Both the position numbers and the translations under genes were made by a program. This document shows, in pieces, positions 11,441-23,516 of a DNA stretch of 64,000 nucleotides. This DNA is from Osmia lignaria lignaria (Eukaryota; Arthropoda; Insecta; Hymenoptera; Megachilidae), in NCBI RefSeq assembly GCF_051020975.1, contig NC_135039.1, forward strand, positions 14,606,692 to 14,670,691. Direction: 5' to 3'. The stretch's first letter is position 1. Every line of letters starts with the position of its first letter. Below the pieces are notes generated by a model that worked only from the letters and a program-made list of their open reading frames with translations, did not search any database and was not told the DNA's origin.

Positions 11441-13498
11441 AAGTAGATACACACGTATACAGTGACGCATGTGCACGCGAGTAATCTCGAGACACGCCGG
11501 GAGCATTGATGCAGCCCTGGTCAAACGATGCCCCCGAGCGCCACAGTTTGCCACGAGATGAATCTCGTGACAGACACGGTCAGATAAATAGGAAAAGACA
11601 CTTAACCTACCCATTTGATATTTTCTTTCTCTTTTAATCAACATTTTCTTGAATAACTACCGTCACAGTGGCACCCTTTCGGATAGCATTGTTTCGACAA
11701 AATTCATCCTGAGGGGATTTTTTCAAAATCACCAGGGATGCTGAAACTGTAAAATTCGTATGACTGAGAGGGTAGATGTACGGTTTGTTTTATAGAGCGT
11801 AGATTCGTACAGCATTCGGTCGCAATGGGTTAATGGACCAAGTGAAAGTTGACAGTTCAACTTTAATCTTACTACATTCTGACATTTGTCGGATGCTGTT
11901 TTTACAAGTTTCTATTAATTGCAGATTTTGTTGATAAATATGGAGGGATTTGTGTATTTTGGAACAGCTTTGATGTTGATCCGAAAATAAAATTTTCAGT
12001 TCGTTTTGGTTGATTCAAGGACACCATGTACATTATACGAAAGTAATTTGCAATTACGATGCAGTTACTCGGGGTTTTAACTTCCTACGGTAATTAAACA
12101 TGACGCACATCAGTTTGCCACGACATATCATATTAGCAACTGGCACGTAAAGTTGAAACGCGTTGACCTGTGCTTACATAAGGTGTCGTTCTAACGGTAT
12201 CTTAATTGTTAGATTAATTTCTGCCGGATTAAATGACATTATGTTGCGGTACTATTCAATGCACTGATGGATAGCCACAGTGGCTGGCATTAATATTCAA
12301 GCATCACATTGCTTAACTCTGCATTTCAAGTGGGAATAGAAAGTGACAGGATAAGTTTTTTTACGGAGTTACAACACTTTGAACCTAAAAAATTAAAACC
12401 ATCTTTGATTATTTTTAAGAGGAAGAATCATGAAGTAAATGATTTCTGTTCATTATTGATAACATTTATTAGTAACATTAACGAGATAAATACTTTTCCT
12501 TTAGTACACAGTGTGTTTAGTACATAATCTGTGTCCGATTATTTATTATGCAAGATTTAATATAAAGTACTTCTATTTCTTATTTTTAAGAAAAATGTTA
12601 TATCATGAGTGATATTGTGCGGTTGTAGTTTCTATTTACAGAATTGAATAATGTTTTCTTTTATACACTTTGACACTTCGTTATGGAAAATCATTTTATA
12701 AGTATGTACATTTTATTGAAATATTGAAAATTGATGAAAATATTATTTGAAAATGATCGATCGATCAAAGTGCCATTTTTATATTTTAGTGATATAAAAT
12801 TTTTTTAAACAATTATTTCATTATTAAAATTTCATTAATGACTGACACACACACACACACACACACACTTTAATTTCTTATTTTTTAAAAACGAGACTTA
12901 AGATTTGCAAAACAGTGAAGTTTATCAATTTTTACTTTTTAAGCACACTATAATGTTTTGTAACATTAACTTTATCGAATAATTAAGTATATTTTATTAT
13001 AAATAAATAATCAATAGTTAAAATTAATAATATAATTGTTAGCAACGCATTTATTTAATTATTTGTTAATAATCTATGCAACAAATAATTATTAATATCT
13101 GCAATATTTTCAATTTGTAGATATTTGTAGATTATAAACATTGTGGCATGAGTCAAGTGCATTGGTTAGCAAATCATTTTGTTCATTAAGGCACAGTGGT
13201 TAACTTTTAATCCTTAATTTACTAACATGTCTAATTTATTGTGCACTAAGTTATATAGAAAAAATGTTCTCCTTCCATTTCGAAAATTCGTTTTCGAACA
13301 GTTCGTTGTTTCTCAATTTAAAGCACTTCAGTTCAAATACTTTCATTTTTCTATGTATTTAATAAAACTATTAGTGCAGCAAATAATTGAGTCTGATAGT
13401 AAATATATTTTGGAATGGAGTCAGTCTTTCCAAATAATTCCATAGAAAGAACAAATGAGCACAAACCAAATTAAATATAAAATCTAAACAACATTTAA
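11441..13498. other. Intergenic DNA, no gene seen
   Basis: AT-rich sequence without recognisable genes. It holds the AC microsatellite at 12845-12868. Nothing else stands out. Confidence 0.5.
12845..12868. repeat. (AC)12 microsatellite
   Basis: Twelve uninterrupted AC units, seen directly. Confidence 0.97.
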
Positions 13499-13666
13499 CA
13501 CGTTGACTGTCATATTTACATGAAAAATAGTTGAAGTAGAAAAGTAATGAACTTCTAACTATTTTTAATATTTAAATAGAAATATAGTACAACAAATTGC
13601 AAAAATTGACCCTGTATCAGCTGTATGTGATCACATCCGCCATTTTTCATTATGGCAGTCAACGTG
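13499..13666. mobile_element. 168-bp MITE with CACGTTGACTG termini
   Basis: The left end reads CACGTTGACTGTCATA and the right end is the inverted copy TATGGCAGTCAACGTG, matching at 15 of 16 positions. The left end is preceded by 'TTTAA'. There is no coding capacity. A related end, CCGCCATAACAGTCAATGTG, lies at about 53988-54007. It sits just downstream of the transporter gene's 3' end. Confidence 0.6.
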
Positions 13667-13820
13667 GTAACATCATCTGGTGGCAAGATTCCGAATGATT
13701 GTTAGGTTAACCTTAGCAAGCATACAACGTACCCAACCAAAAATCCACAGTATCATAATGGCAGTCATACCACGATTAAAAGTGGCAGAATTTGCATTTA
13801 AGGTATTTTCCTCCTTCAAA

Positions 13821-15506
13821 TTAACGTGGACTCTCTTTTGCACTTTCCGTTTGATTCAGCTTTTCCTTTTCATCTTTATCGCCCAACTGGTCCATAGTAA
13901 CTTCATAACTAGAACTGCTTTTCCTTCTCGTCCCCATACACGTGGTGAAGCAAGTATCGTGTTTGCCGAAATTCTCCCCGTCCTCGATGCTCTCTGGCAT
14001 GGCTTGGTTCACCGTTTCTGGCAGGTAAAGAGATAGGAAACCGGACACCAAAGCGACGAAGCCGAACAAAACTGCGGGAACTTTGGGATTGAAGGAGTCT
14101 AGCAGCATTATCAGTGGGGTCAGCGAACCACTGAGACGGGCGCACATCGACCCGATACCGAGGGCTGTGTTCCTGACCACTGTGGGGAACAGTTCAGCGG
14201 TGTAGTTGTAGATGACTGCGAAGGAGACAGCTATGCAGGCTTTCCCGACTAAAACCATGGTCACGATGGCAGCGGAAGAAATGTCCGTGCCGGTGGGTAT
14301 AGTGGAGGCAAGGATGCAGCACACACCGCCGATCAGCATGAAGGTACTCACCAGACACCTTCTGCCAGTACGGTCCATCACCAGGCAGATCAGAATATAA
14401 GCAGGCAGCTCGACCAGACCGTTCAGGAATAGCATCAGAAATGGATTGCCCACCAAGTTACCTGAGTTCAAAGACAATCCATAATACACTATGGAGTTGG
14501 CGAACCAGTTCAGACAGACGTTCAATGTCTTCTTCCTGAGATTTGGGGTCTTAAAAAGATCAATCGCCCCATATGAACGGTCCTCCTGCTCCGTGTTGCG
14601 CATTTTCCCTTCGCTGATCAGTTTCTCTGTATCAATCTCCACATTATTCCCGTTCATCCTCAGTCCTTTCCGGATGATTACCAGGGCTTCGCTGATGCGC
14701 CCTTGCGCCCAGAGCCATCTGGGAGACTCGTCCATCAGCCACCAGTGGCCTATCAGCAGCGCGCTGTGCAGTCCGTACACTATCTGAAGCCACATTCTGT
14801 CCTTGATGACGGCACCCCAGACGGCTACTAGCATGAAGCCGGTAGCGAAGGCCAGCTGGAACATCACTCCGCAGACGGTCCTCTTCGACGCGCCCACCAG
14901 CTCCATGGTCAGGACGAAACCTGTTATGTAGGCCCCCGCTGAACCGAAGATCCCGTAGAGGAACCTTATGACCAGGAAGAAGTAGTAGTTGTTGATCAGG
15001 GCCACTGATACTCCCAAGACCAGTTGGGCCACGGATGACACGTAAAAGATTATCTTTCTGCCATGCTTATCCGCCAGACTGCCCAGTGTCACCGCGCCGA
15101 AGAACACACCGAACATGTAGGTAGACTGTGCCACTGCGCCCATCCATCTTTGGGAGCACACGAAGTTCCATTCCATCCCACGAGATGACTGGAAGTACCG
15201 GGTGTCGTATGTCCACGATTCGCAGTCTTTGATGACATTTTCGGTGTCCAAGTAATGGCACGAGTCGATCGCTCGGGGAAGTTCTGTTAAGGATACGTTG
15301 GTATTGGGGTCTGTGATGTTTGGGAAGGTGGATTCTGGGATGTTGCACTCGTAGGGAGGCACTGCGGCGACGGTCAACAAGGTCAGCATATGCAAACCTG
15401 CCGTCAGGGCACCGATGATGTGCAGAGAGAACTGCCAACACTGGTATTTACCGAATTCACCCAGATGAGACATCAGCTCCTCCAGATTTCTGTCAACACT
15501 CGCCAT
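13821..15506 (-). CDS. SLC22-type organic cation transporter (Orct-like), single exon
   Basis: Major facilitator superfamily transporter of the SLC22 group, expected in the plasma membrane with 12 membrane helices and moving organic cations or zwitterions. The protein is 561 residues, a usual length. After helix 1 (about 24-45) there is a long extracellular loop (about 50-120) with cysteines at about 54, 83, 95 and 117 and N-glycosylation sites, as in the family. The MFS loop motif GSLADKHGRK is at 142-151 and the SLC22 motif DESPRWLWAQGR is at 259-270. A PETVNQAMPESIE stretch closes the last helix. I chose the ATG at 15506 (MASVDRNLEELM, context AACATGG). The open frame extends upstream to a TTG at 15557, which is not a plausible eukaryotic start. 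The coding region has no intron, unlike most relatives I know, so it may be an old retrocopy. A CTGTAG just upstream could be the acceptor of a 5'-UTR intron. The substrate cannot be told; fly relatives include Orct and the carcinine transporter. Confidence 0.93.
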   Translation of the reverse strand: MASVDRNLEELMSHLGEFGKYQCWQFSLHIIGALTAGLHMLTLLTVAAVPPYECNIPESTFPNITDPNTNVSLTELPRAIDSCHYLDTENVIKDCESWTYDTRYFQSSRGMEWNFVCSQRWMGAVAQSTYMFGVFFGAVTLGSLADKHGRKIIFYVSSVAQLVLGVSVALINNYYFFLVIRFLYGIFGSAGAYITGFVLTMELVGASKRTVCGVMFQLAFATGFMLVAVWGAVIKDRMWLQIVYGLHSALLIGHWWLMDESPRWLWAQGRISEALVIIRKGLRMNGNNVEIDTEKLISEGKMRNTEQEDRSYGAIDLFKTPNLRKKTLNVCLNWFANSIVYYGLSLNSGNLVGNPFLMLFLNGLVELPAYILICLVMDRTGRRCLVSTFMLIGGVCCILASTIPTGTDISSAAIVTMVLVGKACIAVSFAVIYNYTAELFPTVVRNTALGIGSMCARLSGSLTPLIMLLDSFNPKVPAVLFGFVALVSGFLSLYLPETVNQAMPESIEDGENFGKHDTCFTTCMGTRRKSSSSYEVTMDQLGDKDEKEKLNQTESAKESPR

Positions 15507-17160
15507 GTTTGTTTGACTTGCTGCCGCGGTTACCGATTCGTACTCTTCGTATGCCAACTACAGTTTCTCTTCTAACGTGTAAAAGTCATTTCCAGTGGAG
15601 TTTCGCTAATTTATCAGTGGCTGTACCGAGCGTGGACGTGCACAGCAGCCTGTTCCAATGCCCACGGTGAACTGCTAAGACGGATAGCGACTGGTAATGT
15701 CTTTGTGGCTAGAGAATGCGTTGCACTCGATTTTTTATCTTTTTTTAAATTTATTCTCGTCCTTGGTCGTTTGATATCTTTGCGGTTTTTGCTAGACTTC
15801 TGTTGACGTTATTACTCGGGACATATAGTCTGAAAAGAAAAGTAGGTATTTATCAGACATTATGTGTTTCATCTGTAATTTAATGGTTTGGTGGAATTTT
15901 ATTACTTTTTTAATTTAATTTCTTACTTTCCCTATTATCTAATATTAATTTATAATTTTCTAGCTTTCTGATTTCTTAAATTTCCATTTTTCTAATTTTT
16001 TAACTTTTTCATTATTTACGTTTTGACATGGCAAAATGAAAGTTATACAATTCGAAAATTTTGTGGCGTATATTATCAAAGTTCTCAAATGTAATTTTAT
16101 CCATGATCTCTTTCCAAATTTATCAGGGCCATTAGTTCCACCATATATGAGATCATCGGGGTGTTAATTAAAGTATTTATTACACTCAACGAATATAGCC
16201 ACTTACGAGTGAAACTTTAAATCGCTAAGGTAGATGAAAACTAATTTTATTAATACGGCCTTCAGGCAATCGAAATGTGAAAGTGAATACTGACAGATGC
16301 ATTTAACTAACGTTCTCACTGGCTCTATAAACTTCTACCATATGGTAAAATGCGATACGTTATCGTTGTGTACAGTCATTCAGGATGTATAGTCATTTGT
16401 AAATCAAGTAGCAAACAATTTTATTCTATCGCGATGCTATACAGACAGTGGCCTAGATTAATATTTCCACACTATAAAATTTAATCCTTTTTACCATAAT
16501 GACGTATAATTTAAGTGGTGATTGTTGTTATTCTTTGCTACCGTTTATATATTTTCCATGAACTAAATTTTGAAGATTTCACACTTGATACCATGATGTT
16601 ATCTCGACAAGTTTGAATGATTTATCATCAATATCCAATGCCATCATTGCTCCAACTTGGTTACCTTAGTTTTGAAAGAGTTCCAATAGATAGTCTATTT
16701 CAACAGATAAACGTTGATAGGGCGAATGTCATAAGAGTTCAAGCGTAACGATATTATCTATTTGAAGTATTTCATGATATACGATGGTCGACCTTCCGTT
16801 GCACCCGGAAAATTTGCACTGTGATTATCAGTTTCCTTGCCGTTGCTTTCCAAGCCGGAAATTTCTGAGATTTAATCGATCACGGAAACTAGTAAAAATT
16901 TATTCCACCAAGTTTTAAATAAATTTTTACTTAGAATAGGTCAGGATAATTTTCAAGTTCCAATTTATATTTAGTCAGTATAAAAATATTTAATAATTTA
17001 AATTAATTTTACCTGATTATTTATTGCAGAATAGAAATGAAATTAATAAAAAAAAAAATGATTGAAGCGTGTAAAAAATTATGTTAAATATTTTCATACC
17101 TGTAATGGTAATCGCAAGTTCCAAATAATATTTTTGAATAGTCCGCGCTTTTTCAAATAG
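15507..17160. other. Upstream flank of the transporter; no other gene seen
   Basis: The promoter of the transporter should lie in the first few hundred bases (the GC-richer stretch to about 15720). From 15720 onward the sequence is AT-rich with no supported gene. Confidence 0.4.
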
Positions 17161-17193
17161 GTCACGCGGTGCGACAGGTGGTTCCCGCGCACA

Positions 17194-17275
17194 TATAAAC
17201 GCCTCGTTCCCTTGCTTTCACTCAATCTTCCTTTCGATCCGCCGTCGCGCGGAGGAATCAGTGTCCGACGATGGT
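17194..17275 (+). promoter_or_regulatory. Candidate TATA-box promoter, plus strand
   Basis: TATAAA at 17194-17199 sits in a GC-richer 120-bp patch. Twenty-five to thirty bases downstream is a pyrimidine-rich initiator-like 'TTTCACTCAATC', and a TCAGTG initiator word follows at 17258. No coding exon follows closely, so the transcript would be non-coding or spliced to a distant exon, possibly the aminopeptidase at 25743. Inference from motifs only. Confidence 0.35.
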
Positions 17276-20200
17276 CATGTTCCTTATGAGGCAGTGAAAC
17301 TAACGATCAATGCCAATGAACTCGCGTGGTAGAAGTGGAAACTAAATGAGCTGAAGTCACGTATAATCATTCTTTTATCGTGTATAAATTATCTCTGTTT
17401 ATTATTCTTTGCGTACATAAAATCACACTAATGTGTGGCCTTTCTTATGAGAAGGCCATACACGTGACTCCAGTCTCGTGATTTTTAGATACATTTCGGG
17501 TCATCTGGATTTAAGATAAATTAGTTATTTTAGGCACAGTAGCGGATCCATAAAAAGAGCAATGGGTGCGATCGCCCTCAAAATTAAGAAATTAAAAAAA
17601 AAAATTAATTTCATAATACTATTGCTAACATATTTTTATCAGGTTATTTAAAGAAAAATTAATAATTTATTCAGAGATAGTGTAAATTGTTTTTTCTTTT
17701 TAAATACATAAATAATTTATGTGAATTTGATTACTTTGGATGAAAATAAATTGTAAACAAGTCTTAAATCTTGCAAAGAAGGATTTGCAAATATACTTGT
17801 TAATATTTAACATATTTCACACCCTCCCCAAGCAGGGATCGTGGATTCATCTCTTATCAGACGAAAGATTAAAAATGACAGCTGAAGAAGTAATTAAAAT
17901 TACTTAATTACAATTTTAAATTGTATTAAAATGACAATTATTTATATTTTAATAACAGGGATCAAGCGTGTTGAAATTGAAGCGTTTTTGAAACTTCCAA
18001 AAATTGATAGGAAATCAAAAAATAAACTTACAAGTCCGAGCAGAGTGCATCCAGGAACAAAGCCGACACAAAGTCAATTAAACGACGAGCAGCGTCGTCA
18101 GTTTTTTAAGCTCGTAGTCAAGGCCCTTTGTCCAATTGCGAGCTGTGCTCCCAATTCTATCTTCGTAATTAATTGATGAAAACGCGAAGGTGCATCATCT
18201 AGAGACGCGGGATGCATGCTCGTTCATCGACAAGCGTCTTACGACTGGTATACTGTGTACCAGATAAACTGGAGCATACCGTTAGGAGACGTGTACACTT
18301 GGTACACGTGGTAATTGGTCCGCTGTCTTCCGATCACTTTGGAGATACTGTTGTTTGCATAAGGTACAACTATGTTGCAAGTTAAGAAAATTGTTGATTT
18401 ACGACCTTTTAGATATCGATAAGTTTTTAGATAAAACTTAATACAATTTTTATAGAAGAGTAGAAGTATAATAGGTAATTTAATTCCATTTTAATTTTCG
18501 ATCGCGCTATATCTCCGCCCCCACTATACACTATACCTTTGCAAACATTTTCCTACACCACCTGTGCCTTCACTTATAAAATAATTTAATTTTGAGAATA
18601 ATTTATGAATTCTTAATTGAATTGTATATTTTTGAGTTTATGGCTATTAACACAAGGGGTGTCCAAAAAATCATGAACCTTATCTTCCATCATTTATATC
18701 TCAGAAACGAAGGCTCAGATTGGAAAATGGTAGAAGGCTATTTGGTTTTATTTATCGTGAAGAATTTTCAGTTTTATCTGCACATCTTTAGAGACAGCCT
18801 GTACAGAAAGATTCTCCTGCATTCGCGTGAGGTTGTCCAGGAAATGGAACGATTATTACGTCGTCGTGCTGGGTAATTTCGCAAGAACCGTAAGACGAAC
18901 CGTGTATCGACATTCCAGGATAGTTGCGGAGCAGGAAGCGTCTGTAAAAGGGGATAGGACAACTTCGAATTGTGTCGATTAATGCAAAAAGGTCTTTGCA
19001 GGTGCATAGCGATCGCGGAAACACGGAATTGAGGTGTAGTAGAACTTCAATTACCCGAACAGATAAATTCTATCTTATCTTTCTACAGTTTACGTAAAAA
19101 TAATGATAATAATAATAGTATTGATATGAATAAACTTGGAATTGACTACGCTAATGTAACGAAAGTATCCGAGCATTGACGAACAGAGCCGAGCCCTCTA
19201 GAAGCAGCTGGCGTTTCAAAGTTCCTGGTTATTCTAGGATGTTACCAGTCCAATTTGATAGTAAAAGCCCCATGAGAAACGATTTGGTGGAGAATATTTT
19301 TTGAAAATATAAAATTAACAAGGCTTCATAAAATATGCGACAGGGTGAAATTTTTAGAAATATGAGACATTCAGACCTTCTTCTAATTAAAAATTAGAAA
19401 TCCTAATTAATTCAACAGTAAAGAACTTGTTGTCGTGGAAAAAACCGATCTAGAGGAATATTGGAGTTTTTAAGGGGGACCTCCCGTGGACTCACGTTCA
19501 GCCTCTAAGCTGATCCAATATACTTAAATGGATTTCCACACTGCTCTTGCATCGACGTCTGCTTAGTATCGTCGAATCGAACCGAAGGAATATTAAAAAA
19601 TCACCAAACCACCGAAGAAATTTGTTAATCACTTCAAAGGAATCTTAAAAAACTTCTTCACAATAGGTCTATTTTGTGTTTATAAATTATTTAAGTGTTT
19701 CTTTTAAATTAATTACCATATTTGTTGCAGTTATTAAATGGAGGTTCATTTGTTTATTATAAAACAATGAAGGAATGATGCAAATTAAGTTCTTTTTTAT
19801 TCGTACGATTAAAAATAGTGTATAAGTTGTTTCGATTGAAAAAATTGCAAAAATGTAAACTTACCTAGGTTGCAATGATTTTAAAGTGAAAAATGATGCA
19901 AGTTGCAGAGTAGAATGATTGGCAGCCGAAAGTGCGGTATCCGTCTGCCAGCGCAATCCGAGTTCCCGAAGCGCTCTGGTGATCGAGTCGGGTACTTCTT
20001 ATTGGTAAAAGCTAACCAAGAAATGGCGGGGTCGAATAAAAATACACGGATGCCCTAAAACTTTGTCGTTCAAGGCTTACGATCGATCATGTGTCATCAA
20101 ATTTTCTAGACTATGGAAGTGTGGTTTGCTAATAAAAAATTAAAGATCAAGATGGTGTACCCTCCATAGTCAAAATTTAAATTCGAACTTAAATTTATAT

Positions 20201-23200
20201 CTAATTGAGACTTTTGATAATTATTGGGATTCTCATTCATTTATGGAGTCATTTTCAGGTTAATTAAATTTCTCGAAGGTACATGGTATTGCTGAAGACA
20301 GTACAGTCTTTGGGGGCAGATGGGGCGACGTTGGGCTACTGCCCGGGGCAACGGGCGCCCAAGGGCGCCCTACATTCAATTTCTTGAAACAGGTAATAGA
20401 AAATGCACCATCTTTGAGCTGGAAAATTTTTATTTGCATTTGTTGTTATTGAGAAATTAGGGGTGGGATAGGGGGGTAGGGTGAAATGCAGGTTTCCAAC
20501 TTTCTCTATTGCCAAGATGGAACGAGATGAAGATAACTGGAATAGCTCGGATTGAGGATCGAGTTATCGCGTGTTATTCATTGAGGCATCAGGGAGGTAT
20601 GGTTCTCGTTATTCGATTATGCGATTTACTTTTACGACGTGGAAGTAGCGCAATGTAATGGGAGAAGGAGAAGCTGGAGGTCCAAGTGGATAATGACATC
20701 GGTGGATACGTGGTTGGTTTATCAGTTATTCAGCGAACTGACACCAGTTTCATCGCGACGGGTAACTGGCATTCGCGCGTTTCGTGCACTGATTTAAATT
20801 TTTCTATTTTAGGGGTTCTTCGCACCCCGAATCAATCAATACGTAGCGATGTACTAGTTCTTCAGATATTTCATTCGCATAAGTCACCAACCACCTGTAT
20901 GTCATTGAAATCCTGGCATATCACAGGACACGGTAAGAAATGAAATAATTAATAAATAATTATACGCATGTATATACTATATTTTATTAAATTCAATTTT
21001 TCTAATGCCCATTGCTACCCACTTCAAAAAATCTTCTTAAGATCAAGTCCCATCACTTGTCATCCCCAATAATAAAATTTTATAACTTTGATAATTTTGC
21101 AAAATGTCTCATAAAATTTACAGAATATCAAAAAGAACCTTTAAAGATAATATAGATCAAAATATCAACTCAATATTTATTTCCTTCAGTTTTATTTCCA
21201 AATTATAAAATTGGAAATATTATATACACAAGTATTGGGACCAAAATTTGAAAATTTCTATGGGGCTTGTGTGAGCCTAAAACTGTGTTCAGATCAATTT
21301 CCAATCGATGACATTGAACAGGAAGTAGAGAAAGGAATTCATACAAGAGGCCGTGTAGCTCACTTCCGGACGGAAGAAGCCCTTCGATTCTTGAGACAGT
21401 GGCCACAGGACGAATCTCTTTCGAACGGTTGGTTACAATAGTAGATGACAGGGTTTTTTTCTCTCGTAAATGTACACCACAACGAAGGGTAACTTAAGAT
21501 GGTCCTGTAGATGGAGCACGTCCTGTCAAAGGGATCGTATTACGTGTGCATATGCGCAGGATTTTCGATTCGCCCGTATCGAGGTGCCTCGGGAGAGATT
21601 CCCCCCTGAAGAAATTTGATGTCCTGCTCTGCTAGAAATTCGATTACCAAACTACATCAAGGTTACAGTAGCTCTTCATTAATGGATCCGACCTAAGATA
21701 CCATCCGATCTACAGTACCGGTAGAAAGTTTAGTAGAAGAATTTAAGGGTGTGGGGGAGTGATTATAATCAGCTTACATTATTAGAGTAATTTTGGTTTT
21801 CTTTTATTTTATTTTTTTTTAATTGCTATTATATTGTTTCCATTGAAACAGTATAGTGAAAAAGATGAAAGTTTTATAAAATATTTCCAAACTTTAAATA
21901 TAATTGTTTCAATGATTTGAATGATGATATCATAGATAGTATTCGCTATTATTCACATACAAACCAGTCAGTTTCCTCTTTCACACTTCCTCAGACGAAT
22001 CATCGTAAAAGATTGCAACGATGTTTCAAGAAGCACGGCTGTAAGTGAATCATCTCGGATTAGTTAGTTGATTCTGATTCTGCGAATTGAACAAAGATAT
22101 TCAATCCCTTAGTGAATAAAAACTGTATGAGGGCATGCAGTTAAAATATCCGAAGGATATATTGATTTTGTACAATAGCTTCTTGTTTATTTCATTATAG
22201 GATAAAAGGATAGATTAGATCATTTTTAACAGTGGATTTTAAAATATATTTTGTCTTGATAAAAAGAAGAAAAAAGAAGCTTTCATTATTATTAACTGAC
22301 CATTATTTATTTATTGTTATTTTTAATTGGTCCTTTCGAAATTTTTAAACGAGAACAAAAAAGTTTCTTTTTGAATTATTATGGTATCTCTAAAATGACA
22401 TTCTGAATTTAAAGGGTCTTCAATGACCCAGCATCCTTCACCCAGGGGTTAACAATCTCCGCTCCTCGAATTAAATTCTAAACTGTAATTCAAGGATCAA
22501 ATAAACGTGACATAAATTCCAATTAATTTCAATATTCGTGCCCTTTAATCATTTTCATCATGGCCTATCGATCACATCTAATAACAGTTACGAGCGTGTA
22601 CCATTGTTCCCCTCTGCCCGTCTTGCTAACATCGAGAAAAACGAGACACGCGTGCCACTCGCGATGCATGAATTATGAGCTAATTCCGAAGGAATTAGAG
22701 CGTGACGACGTGCCAGGTATTTGTTTTACCTCGTGCCCATAGAAATTGCCCCGGTGGTGTTTACACAGGGCTAATGGCACGCGCGTGTTCCCCCAGGCAT
22801 TATTGAAACTGAAAACAAATCACGACGGGCGTATCTGTTCACACGTCGAACGTGTTACCGCCATTTTATAAAATCACATTTTCATTGTATTTTATTGTTA
22901 TCAAAAGCGTTGTTCATGGAAGTATTCGTATCGAAGAATTTGTTATTTTCGAACCCTCGTATGACGGACCATGGAGAGAGTCCCAATTTTAATCCGCTGT
23001 TAAAGGGTTAAAAAGTGGCGCGAAAATACGATTCATTTTTTAAAAATAAATCTTCAATTAAAAATAAGGAAAATGCACAGAATTAATTTGCACAGCTAAT
23101 CAATTTATAAATTGCAATAAAATGGAACATTTTTCTTTTTTAAATTGCACCTGTAATGCATTTTGGTTCCCGATTAAAATCACCGCGTAAAGAAGTGAAG

Positions 23201-23394
23201 TTAGCTCAGACCGGAAACTTTTGCACCTGACTACGTAATACCTCGATCGAGTAGTCGATCGTCCAGGAAGCTTCGAGCTACTTGCGAAGCCGAATGCGCG
23301 ACAGTCGCGCGCAAAGCACCAAGCTGAGCAGGAGGTCGCGCGCGCTCTTCGCTTCCTGTTGATACACCGTCGCCAACTTATTCGAACAGTAACG
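17276..23394. other. Gene-poor intergenic region
   Basis: No gene is supported. GC-richer islands that could be regulatory lie at about 18030-18320, 20520-20800, 21290-21620 and 22560-22870. Open frames inside them (for example 17931-18176 and 21211-21441) resemble no family I know. At 20365-20390 there is a short GC palindrome with GGGCGCCC twice. Confidence 0.4.
22954..22993 (+). repeat. Copy 2 of the ~40-bp dispersed repeat
   Basis: Plus-strand copy with core GACGGACCATGGAGAGAGTC followed by 'CCAATTTTAAT'. Confidence 0.6.
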
Positions 23395-23516
23395 TTCAGT
23401 GTCTTTCCAAGTGTCGAACGAGTCGAACTCTTACCTGTCGATTTCTTCGAGAATATTTTCACCACGTGGCAACTCGTGTTGCTATAACGCAACCGTTCTC
23501 CCGGTAGCTGTTCATG
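23395..23516 (+). promoter_or_regulatory. Candidate promoter and first exon of the plus-strand aminopeptidase
   Basis: A GC-richer block (23210-23520) contains the arthropod initiator TTCAGTG at 23395-23401. About 115 nt later comes a good donor, TTCATG|GTACGT, after 23516. The coding part of the aminopeptidase begins just after a splice acceptor at 25728-25729, so it needs a non-coding first exon upstream, and this is the nearest good candidate. Inference from motif and position. Confidence 0.4.

Noticed and set aside
11123..11644. 173-codon minus-strand frame in the CpG island
   Set aside because: Arg/Ser-rich translation of GC-rich non-coding DNA; the same stretch is also open on the plus strand.
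15507..15557. Upstream extension of the transporter to 15557
   Set aside because: The frame there opens with TTG, not ATG. The first ATG, at 15506, has a good context and matches the usual family N-terminus.
21211..21441. 76-codon plus-strand frame with fairly balanced composition
   Set aside because: No recognisable motif, no matching exons nearby and no homologous copy; cannot be supported.
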